Assembly: GCF_026210795.1 (NCBI RefSeq)
Contig: NC_089444.1
Coordinates: 4,082,501 to 4,146,500 of the forward strand
Reading direction: 5' to 3'
Origin: Rhizophagus irregularis
Lineage: Eukaryota; Glomeromycota; Glomeromycetes; Glomerales; Glomeraceae
Length of the DNA: 64,000 nucleotides
Positions 55,996-64,000 of the stretch are shown piece by piece (within the stretch, counting starts at the first letter, position 1; every line of letters begins with the position of its first letter). The notes beneath the pieces were generated by a model that was not told the DNA's origin, searched no databases, and saw only the letters and a program-made list of their open reading frames with translations. The translations under genes and the position numbers were made by a program.

Positions 55996-57541
55996 CAGTC
56001 AACTCCCTCTATAGTCACTCCCGTTATAGTCACATTCTACTATATAGTCACACCAGTTGAATGTTCAAAACACTTTATTATTAAAAACTATCCTATATAG
56101 TCACAATCTATCTATAGTCACTATCACACCTATCCTCAAAAATCTTATATTAAAAAGAACCGTTTATAATCACAGTTATATAAAGAATATATTAAATAAC
56201 TTGGCATCTAATAATCGTACAAAGATGTATCATAGCTTGTTAGAATCGTCTCACTGAGATGAATCGAATGGTGGTAGTTTTATCCTTTTGCGATCACTGG
56301 CTGATGAGTTATTCAACAAAATGTTAAGCATCGGCATTATTATATTTCTTGATTTACGTTTACTGCGCCATTTAACATTTTGCTAAATTTCTCAGTACCT
56401 AGTGATTGTAAAATGACGATTAATAACTCGTTGGAATCGCCTCATCAAGACGAATCGAATGGTGGTAAGCTCATCTCTCTGTGATCAATATTGACGGAGT
56501 TACTACTTAAAAACCATTTAATATTTTTTAATTTCGGAAAATGATCTAGTGATTGGATTTCGATGTATTTTATACCATTAGATTCGTCGCATTAAGACGA
56601 ATCAAATGGTAGTAAGATTGTCTCTCTAGGATCAATATTGGCAGAGTTATTACACAAAAACCATTAATATTTTTTAATTTCGGAAATTAATCTAGTGATT
56701 GGATTTCGATGTATTTTATGCCATTAGAACCGTCTCATCAAGACGAATCGAATGGCGGTAAGATCGTCTCTCTAGGATCAATATTGACAGAGTTATTACA
56801 CAAAAACCATTAATATTTTTTAATTTCGGAAATTAATCTAGTGATTGGATTTCGATGTATTTTATACCATTAGAACCGTCTCATCAAGACGAATCGAATG
56901 GCGGTAAGATCGTCTCTCTAGGATCAATATTGGCAGAGTTATTACACAAAAACCATTAATATTTTTTTAATTTCGGAAATTAATCTAGTGATTGGATTTC
57001 GATGTATTTTATACCATTAGATTCGTCGCATTAAGACGAATCGAATGGTAGTAAGATTGTCTCTCTAGGATCAATATTGGCAGAGTTATTACACAAAAAC
57101 CATTAATATTTTTTAATTTCGGAAATTAATCTAGTGATTGGATTTCGATGTATTTTATGCCATTAGAACCGTCTCATCAAGACGAATCGAATGGCGGTAA
57201 GATCGTCTCTCTAGGATCAATATTGACAGAGTTATTACACAAAAACCATTAATATTTTTTTAATTTCGGAAATTAATCTAGTGATTGGATTTCGATGTAT
57301 TTTATACCATTAGAACCGTCTCATCAAGACGAATCGAATGGCGGTAAGATCATCTCTCTACGATTAATATTGGCGGAGTTACGATACAATAAAGTTTTGA
57401 GTATAATTTTAGCTAAAATTATGTTAATTTTTGGCCGGAATTATGATATACTAATATAAGAAATTTTTTATATAGTCACATCTCTTTATAATCACCAAAT
57501 ATGGACTGTCCCAAATGTGTGACTATAAAGAGAGTTGACTG
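55996..57541 (+). mobile_element. Tc1-like non-autonomous element holding a 145-bp array
   Basis: The left end CAGTCAACTCCCTCTATAGT and the right end (reverse complement) CAGTCAACTCTCTTTATAGT are flanked by TA. There is no transposase; nearly the whole interior is the array at 56230-57375. Confidence 0.88.
56230..57375 (+). repeat. 145-bp tandem array with ABB-ABB higher-order pattern
   Basis: Two diverged copies (about 56230 and 56420) are followed by six close ones. Type A has GATTCGTCGCATTAAGACGA (56580 and 57019), type B has GAACCGTCTCATCAAGACGA (56725, 56872, 57166, 57312). The order is A-B-B-A-B-B, and finer variants (ATGCCATTAG and TTGACAGAG in the first B of each triplet) repeat with it. 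The higher-order period is therefore about 437-440 bp. Confidence 0.88.
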
Positions 57542-57958
57542 TATATAAATTAGTTTTTCCCAAAGGTATGATTATATAAAGAAATTTTATATAATGTAAC
57601 TATATGGAATGTTACTATATGGAAGTCTAATTATATTTATTAATAATTATTAATTAATATATAATATTTAATTTATTTAAATATATATAATAATGTATTA
57701 ATAATTATTTATTTTAAATTTTATTAATTAGAAAGTTTAGACATAGTTTAGGCATTTAGCTATTGTCGAAACCTTTTGTCATAGTTTAAACTATTACTAA
57801 TTAAAGTTTAGACTTTTGTCAAAAGTTAAAATGAGTTTAGCCAAGCAACCTTAGTTTAACTGAGTATTTATGGCAAACTTCTTTAAATACATTTATGAAA
57901 AAATGAGCAAAATATTATTTCAATAATGAAAAGTGAGAGAAAGGAGAGAGAGTTCATT

Positions 57959-59029
57959 TCAGGCACGAACACATTTTTTTATTTTTATTAATGGGTTCCA
58001 GTTAGAAATAAATCTAACATGAATGCGATTATAAGTAGAAAATTACATATAAGTCAAAATTGACAAAAATACTAACTAAACTACACGCAAAAATAATCTA
58101 CTCAAACCAGTGGGCAATTAACAGGAAGAAGGTACAATGTGAAGATACTAAAATTAGACCCCACAATACAAAAACCCAGATAACGCCACTGCCTCCTATA
58201 CTTTTGCTTAGGTAAACCTAAGTTTTGGTAAGTTAAAGCCTGTACCCGCAGATTATCAGACCAAAACCACCAGCCCCTGGTTGATAAAAATCTCCCACAC
58301 TGGTCGATAAAAATAAATTCTCCAAGTGACTATATTACCAGAGTTAATAAACTATGCAAACCTAAACTAATAGATATCATAACACAATCCCACCATTAAA
58401 GCCTAAACTAATAGACGAACTGCGAAACTTTGAGCCTAAGTAAAAAACCATGATAGTCCAAACATGTTCCACCTTGATCTCACCTGACCAAAAACTGATC
58501 ACCAAGATCTGCACCCCCTTAAATTACGCCCAACTCTCTCAAAAGAAAAGATCTACAAACCACCTGATGTCGATCAATTTTGGGATACCTCCTACCCCCC
58601 AGAAAAACTTCAAAAAGCAGAAGGCAAAAAAGAAAGACAAGAAAAATTCACCAAAAAAATAAAAAAAATTCATAACCCTAGGAAAACCAACCTGAAGGAG
58701 TAAAAACCTAGGTAAAGAGGGAAACTTCACCAAACTATCACCAGGAACAACACCTTATTATTAAGAAACGAACTTTCACTACTAAGCGAAATGGAAATTT
58801 CTTCCTTCCAGCTTGGAATCTTCAACCTTATAACCAAAGTCATTCAAACTATTTGAGTAAGTGCCGCTAGACCCAATAGAGACAAGTAGCGGAAACCAAG
58901 TTGGTATTTTAACCAGGTATTTAGGGCAACTTCTTTAAATTCGAGTATTTTAAAATGAGTGAAATATTATTTCCATTAAGAAAAGTGAGAGAAAGGGGAG
59001 AGAGTTCTATATATCAGATAAAATTCCTT
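57959..59029 (-). repeat. Retroposon-like unit, copy 2, uninterrupted
   Basis: Closely matches copy 1 through shared blocks such as CTACACGCAAAAATAATCTA, GGAAGAAGGTACAATGTGAA and CACCAGGAACAACACCTTAT. It ends in a 120-bp segment (GTGAGAGAAAGGGGAGAGAG) also present at 57860-57958. Its minus-strand 3' part shares GGGCAATTAA, CTGCCTCC-like and CATTTTTATTTTTATT sequence with the 3' region of the LINE at its right, so it may be a LINE-tail-derived (SINE-like) retroposon. No conserved ORF. Confidence 0.7.
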
Positions 59030-59348
59030 CAGGCACGAACACATTTTTATTTTTATTTTTATTTAACAGTAATAGTTAGTGGATACAAATTTTATAAACA
59101 TATCAAAAATGAAAAAGTAAAATAAAAAAAATGAACTAAACTATCAGAAGAATTTACTTTGACGGTGGGCAATTAAACACGAAACTATTAAAGATATAAC
59201 CAACTACACCTAAAAACCATTTCTTTAATTAACCCACTACCTCCCATACACTAGCCGAAACTTGGTAAGTTGAAGCCCGCCCTGCAGAAGAAAGTAAAAT
59301 TGATCCTATAAAATTATATAAATCAAACTACTAAAATCTACGATGGTG

Positions 59349-61337
59349 CTACGAAGTAAGATTAGTATAAAATTCTATTATATTTTTGCCAAAATAAATA
59401 TAATTCCTAACACTATCTAGAGAATCATAATGAATAATATTATTATTACTACTGTTATTATTAGGTAACGAACAAACGTTTTTGAATTCTAATTTTTTCT
59501 TTTTAGTCAATCCCAAAGAACGTTCAAATTCCTTCAAATGCAAACACCTTGGAATCCAAACCTCTTCAAATATTTCATTAAAAATAAACTGTCTCATTTG
59601 AATTAAAATATCAACAACATTTTTCTTTATAGTCCAAGAACTCAACAATTCTGAAAGTAACATAGGAATAATTCCTTTAATAAGATCGATAAAAGTAAAT
59701 ACGTCAGGATCATAAGATATATCCTATATATTAAGCGCCATGAGAGCATTAAAGTCTTGTATATTATCATTATAATCTAATATCCAAGTCAAGAGATGAT
59801 TAATAGTTTTATCTCTAATATTGTTAATGATATCATAATGACCACTGCACGTCCATACGTGATTAAAGGTTTCGTCTTGCAATCCACATATAAGGCACAT
59901 CCAACCATCATATAAGGCAAGCAATGACTTCTTCATCTGTTCAATTGTAGGAATTTCTTCAATTAATAAATGAACTTTTTGAGCTTTCATTTTAGAAGAA
60001 GAAACAGAAGTTTCATTGTTATTTATATCACAATTTAAACAACTAAATGTGGATGTCCAGTCAACTTCTAGCGTGCGATATTTAGAATTTCTAGTTAAAT
60101 TAATAAATTTCTCTAATCCTTTGTAATTGCAAATATTTTTCAAAAATGAGCGCAGCTTATTTTCAATAACAATCCCATTCCAACAAGGAAGAACTTTCAT
60201 CATACAAGCATTCTGTTGAAAAACTATATAGCGATCCTGATCAGTATGCGCAATTTTCGCCAAATTATCTACATAATTATTACCCATATCATCACCATGA
60301 GCAACAACCTTAAACATTTTCACATGTAAGTTCAATGTTAATATAATTCTACATAAAATAGCCCATAAGAAATTATTATTAGCCTTAAAGTATTCACGTG
60401 AGGTTTGAGAAAATCTTGATTTCTTTAATTTTTCAAATTGAGTAATCACGTTAAGCGAATCTGTGTTAATTCTAACTTTACTATTTTTTGGAATGACGCT
60501 TAATGCTAAAAGAACAGCTAATAATTCTCCTCTATATGCAGAAGGCCATTTATCAATAGTAGAATAAAATTCAACATGAGGTATATCAAACAAATCACTA
60601 ATCTGGGCGAAAGCGCAACTAATACTACATTGTTCAGTCCCTAATTCTATTAATTATCTGTCAGTGTAAAATTCAAAAATATAATAATTGTTGTTGTCAA
60701 AAGGAGCTAATGTTCGTTGTATGGTTAATAAGTCGTTTCTTGAAGTTGAAGAATCTAATAATTCCAAAATTATATCATCTTGTATTTGTGGAGAAATCAC
60801 GTGATTTTGCATTAACGCTCGATGTATAAGTTCATATTTCTTTTTCGCAAAATCAAAAATGTCAAAAATATTAAATTCTATTAAATTTGTAGGTTGAATA
60901 GACACAAATTGAGAATCTGTTAATAATGGTATTAAACATTCCCATTTAACAGAAAAAGTACAAGGTGATCGTGATGATAATGATGCATTAGCAGCACATC
61001 TATATTCCATACATTGATATACATAAGTATGTGTATCGGTACATTGAGACATATCAATATGAAAATGTTTAATAACAGGTCGTTGTGTTTCATCTATTCC
61101 TTGAATTTTTCCAATAACTACAGAGTTAAATTGTGAATTATAACATGCTATTAAGGATCTATTTTTTTTAGTAATATCATATGATCGAGTTTCTTTCACA
61201 TTATCAACAAGAGCGCCTAATAATTGTGTTATACTATAATTCAAATGAACACTATCAGAAGTAATTAAAGTTCTAATATCTGTATACCATTTAGCTACTT
61301 TTTGTCATGAAGAGATGGGAATATAAGCCTTAATAAG
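59349..61337 (-). pseudogene. LINE middle, RNase H and C-terminal regions
   Basis: One reading frame with a few nonsense codons. After a TGA near 61305 the segment from 61244 (NYSITQLLGALVDNV) runs to FEFYTDR and a TAA at 60654-60656, exactly where the first RNase H Asp loop (YTDGS) is expected. The frame continues: Glu in SAYRGELLAVLL, Asp in RINTDSLNVI and the last Asp in VAHGDDMGNNYVDN. Then come a CLIC...FNHVWTC zinc-knuckle-like motif and a TAG at 59724-59726. The tail (FTFIDLIKGIIPMLLSEL) ends at 59349, matching FIDLIKGFFPCSLINF of the other copy. Nonsense rather than indel damage suggests moderate age. Confidence 0.85.
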
Positions 61338-61339
61338 TA

Positions 61340-63405
61340 CACAGGCAATCTCAATAAATCGGATCAGTTGGTTCCAGTAAAAATATCCGATATATCAAGA
61401 CATCCGATATATCGAAAAAATCTTGCCAAACCGGATTTATATAAAAATATATGAAAAATCCGAAATACCAAGAAATCACGTGATTTTTCGTTCAAAATTT
61501 TCAAAATTTTATTCAAAAATGAATATAATTTTATTATTATAAAAGAACTATCTGTCATACATTAAAATCAAAATATTCATTTAGTTTACTTTGCTTTTTT
61601 TCATTTATATTATCAAAAAAGATCCTTTTTTTCAATTTAATTAAATTTTTCATTTCTAAATTACCAATTTCTAAATCTTTTTGTTGAATATATTTAATTA
61701 CATTTTCAATGCTATTTAACGCAACTATTGTAGAGATTTCATCTTGCTCCTCTTTCTCTTCAATTTCCCTTTTATTTGTTCTCTTTACAACGTCAACAAT
61801 TTCTTGTAATGATAATTCCTCTTCAGCAGATGCTCTATTATCAATATTAATATAGTCATTCACAGCTAAAGGATCTACGAATCCTAACTCATCAATTAAT
61901 GATTGTAATTCATGTCCAATATTATCTTCTTCATAATCGGAATTGTCTGAACATTCAGAATCTTCCATATTATTATTGGGAAGGATTCCAGCTCTAGCCC
62001 AACTGTTAAGAATTGTTTTTTTAGATACTTTTTTCCAGGCATCAGCAATTAAATTGATTGAATCAAAAATATCAATTGGGGGTGGAATGGGGTCTCCCTC
62101 TTCATAAAAATCATAAGCTTGAATACGATTTTGACATAGCAATTTGCGATATTGTGCTTTTAAACTATAAATAATGCCTTGATCTAATGGTTGAAAAAAT
62201 GATGTTGTATTTGGTGGTAAAAAATGAACCTTAACATTTGAAAGACTATTGATGTTCTCAGATTCATGACATCTAGCATTATCTATTAGTAAAATAATAT
62301 GCTGATTTTCTCTAAGCATTTTGGAATTTAATCTTTCAAGATAATGTTTGAAAATACTTCTTTGCATCCAAGCTTTAGAGTTCCAATAATACCAAACAGG
62401 GAGAGATCTTTTTTCAATTCCCTTTAATGCACGTGGTGTTTCATATTTATGAATAAAAACTAAAGGCAATCTTTCATCACCAGAAGCATTACAAGTTGCC
62501 AAAATACTAACACGTTCTTTAGGACATTTTTTACCAAGTACAGGATCATGTGCTATTGTTTTGGATGGTTCTAAACGCCAAAAAAGAGCAGTTTCATCAC
62601 AGTTCCAGATATCTTTTAGTTTATATGCTTGAAGAATTTCTCGTAATTCAGCTCTCATTTGTGGAAGTTCATCAATAGGAGCACTGCCAGCTTCTCCTTT
62701 TTTTTTATATGTATGCAAATTATTTCTCTGTTTAAAGTTGCTTAACCATCCTGCAGATGCTGAAAAGTTGGTGATATCAAGTAAGTTAGCACACTCTACT
62801 GCTTTTTGTTGGATAATAGGCCCATTTATAGTTAAATTTCTTGAAATTTGTTGATCAACCCAAATGCTCATTACTTCTTCTAGTTGTGGATAAACACTAG
62901 ATTTTTCACGAAAATTATTTGCATTTGGTAAAGTGGTATCAATGGAAAGCCAATGTTCTGATCTTTTTAAAATATCGGAAACTGTGCTAGTGGAAATTCC
63001 ATATTGTGCTGCTAATTGAACACCACTAAGTTTTTGATCTCTTTGTTTTTCGCAGAGTTCTTTCTTTTGAGCTAATGTTAAAGATTCTTCTTTTTATTAT
63101 TCGTATCTTTGTTTTCTCTCATGCTAAAGTATATTTTGAAAAAAAACAGTGAGAAAAATTGTTTGCCTAATTAATAAATGATTGACATAATTATTTCGGA
63201 CTCCGAAAAAATTAATACGTCATATCAAGATTTTTTAACTATAGTTGATCTAGAATAAAATCCAATTTATGAAATATCGAGATTTTACTAATAAAGTCTG
63301 ATATATCAAGACTGTTTTAATATAGATGATTTGGTTCCAGAAGAAAAATCTGAAATAGTGCCAAATCCGGTTTATCGAGGATCCAATTTATCGAGATTGC
63401 CTGTG
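61340..63405 (-). mobile_element. pogo/Tigger-type transposon
   Basis: Both ends read CACAGGCAATCTC(A/G)ATAAAT on opposite strands and are flanked by TA (61338-61339 and 63406-63407). Length 2066 bp. The subterminal regions repeat GGATC/TATCGAGA/CGATATATC motifs on both sides, probable transposase binding sites. It contains one transposase gene and lies inside the LINE ORF. Confidence 0.92.
61555..63122 (-). pseudogene. pogo/Tigger DDE transposase with an N-terminal frameshift
   Basis: The frame is open from 63093 to 61555. An N-terminal helix-turn-helix (KLSGVQLAAQYGISTSTVSD) is followed by a CENP-B/Tc5-type DNA-binding domain (QQKAVECANLL, SAGWLSNFKQRNN). The DDE_1 domain has Asp in IWNCDETALFW, Asp in ILLIDNARCHES and Asp in TTSFFQPLDQGII, with 32 residues between the last two. 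A C-terminal acidic region follows. The likely start ATG is at 63122, one base out of frame with the rest: the A5 run at 63091-63095 appears to have lost one base. A downstream ATG at 62871 would give 438 residues without the first helix-turn-helix. It may thus be only just inactivated. Confidence 0.88.
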
Positions 63406-63407
63406 TA

Positions 63408-64000
63408 TTTCTTTCCATAATAATAAACGAGATTTATCACCCAAAATAATTTGATCTAAAAATAAAATATTCTTTTCACGAAGTCTCTCCCTATGTTTAG
63501 AATAATATGCATTAACTACAACGTCTTCTAAAGGAATTTTACCTCCTTTAATTGATGGAAAAATATTATTATCTAAATTTTCTAATGAAATATTATTATC
63601 GTAACATAATAAAAGCATATTAAGGATATAATTATTTTTTCGTGTATGCAGAATACGATTATAAGGAAGTTTTTCTATCAATGGACGTGATGTCCATAAT
63701 TGATCCTGTAAGGATTTTAAACGAATTTCAGTAATTTTTCCCAATAGACCATTGTCGTTAAGTTGAATACAAAAATCAGTAATTTTGGCTTGAAGTTGAT
63801 TGTCGTAAAAATCTCGATATCCATATATATAAGGATTATCAAGTATAGCGTTAGGTGCTGAACGAGCAAATTTTAATGTGTTTTTAAACATCCTTCTAAA
63901 AGGAATAATTAAAGCTTCTGTTTGAATTTTTGATAAAGCCATAACTTGCGACCAGTATTCAACTCTAGGGATGATAATTCTATTAAATATATATAAAATA
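63408..64000 (-). pseudogene. LINE connection region upstream of the pogo insertion (partial)
   Basis: Open from the window edge to the insertion (FNRIIIPRVEYWSQV, then TDFCIQLNDNGLLGKITEIR and NILFLDQIILGDKSRLLLW). It matches the region after the RT of the plus-strand LINE (FNAVILPRIEYRTQ, FIIQINDQGILGKIMEIR). No stop is visible in this piece, so the parent LINE may have been intact before the pogo insertion. Confidence 0.85.

Larger units (their letters stand above)
55546..57853 (+). mobile_element. 2.3-kb hAT-like element with TAAGGTTGC ends
   Basis: The left end TAAGGTTGCTGGGTGAAAC and (reverse complement) TAAGGTTGCTTGGCTAAAC match the MITE at 40011-40254. The flanks GTTTAACC (55538-55545) and GTTTAACT (57854-57861) differ at one position; the empty paralogue at about 58915 reads GGTATTTTAACCAGGTATTT. 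The interior has GAAACTG repeats and a Tc1-like insertion at 55996-57541. No transposase. Confidence 0.85.
53262..57958 (-). repeat. Retroposon-like unit, copy 1, interrupted twice
   Basis: The pieces 53262-54169, 55496-55545 and 57854-57958 together correspond to the uninterrupted copy at 57959-59030. The left end AGGCATGAACACATTTTTAT is also the 3' tail of the adjacent LINE, so the unit reads on the minus strand and ends in a (AATAAAA) type tail. No conserved long ORF. The interruptions are a solo LTR and a hAT-like element. Confidence 0.75.
59030..64000 (-). mobile_element. LINE, minus strand, split by a pogo element and cut by the window edge
   Basis: The connection region (64000-63408), the middle region (61337-60654), RNase H (60656-59724) and the C-terminal tail (59724-59349) are followed by a 3' UTR ending in an (AATAAAA) repeat at about 59040-59070. 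Excising 61340-63405 with one TA rejoins the ORF as LLLWKEI-LIKAYIPISS. Homologous to the plus-strand LINE at 35434. RT lies beyond the window. Confidence 0.88.

Overview
This is a eukaryotic, very AT-rich, transposon-dominated window. It is best explained as a nuclear contig of an arbuscular mycorrhizal fungus of the Rhizophagus (Glomeromycotina) type. The organism call is an inference from three things: the base composition, a multi-exon protein kinase with the SGNEKID / EWIPYNQF signature typical of the expanded kinase families of those fungi, and the density of Ty3, Helitron, Tc1/pogo, LINE and hAT-like elements. I see no rRNA, tRNA, CRISPR array or bacterial-style operon.

Layout. 1-8770: a minus-strand Ty3/gypsy retrotransposon running off the left edge. 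It has a 5' LTR (7526-8770), a primer binding site, a long leader split by an intact Tc1 transposon (4804-6092), a giant gag ORF, a protease that is in frame with gag behind a UGA-CUA stop, and the start of reverse transcriptase. 8771-9613: three diverged tandem repeats with a MITE in one copy. 10084-16333: a Helitron region with a three-exon gene of unknown function carrying an AT-hook-like tail, a Rep/PIF1-helicase ORF broken by two frameshifts, and a hairpin plus CTAG candidate 3' end. 16356-18395: MITE-like terminal inverted repeat (TIR) elements.

19033-23817: the only non-transposon gene I can support well, a minus-strand protein kinase. Its N-lobe exon has been tandemly duplicated into eight copies followed by one C-lobe exon. 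Every junction I can place is phase 0, so copies could be concatenated or skipped without breaking the frame. 25466-28251: non-autonomous TIR elements.

28956-46380: TIRs of the form TAGTGCTT(C/T)GATC and a perfect 8-bp duplication (ATATAGAG) bracket 17.4 kb. I interpret this as one hAT-like element swollen by nested insertions: a mariner remnant, a 174-bp satellite, a GATATC-rich TIR element, and a LINE with an 18-bp target duplication. The LINE itself holds a 5.8-kb TIR element that contains two hAT MITEs and a palindromic MITE of its own family. 47644-51663: a second large hAT-like element with a perfect 8-bp duplication (GAGCTGAT) and internal minisatellites. 52335-52735: a decayed Helitron fragment.

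53262-59030: two tandem copies of a retroposon-like unit. The second copy acts as an empty-site control for a solo LTR (same family as the left-edge element) and for a hAT-like element. The hAT-like element holds a Tc1-like element, which in turn holds a 145-bp array with ABB-ABB higher-order order. 59030-64000: a minus-strand LINE running off the right edge, interrupted by a pogo/Tigger element (61340-63405).

The genes do not form a pathway; the window is a record of successive insertions. The most unusual biology is the kinase exon array, the Gag architecture with UGA-CUA readthrough, and the 17-kb nested hAT-like element.
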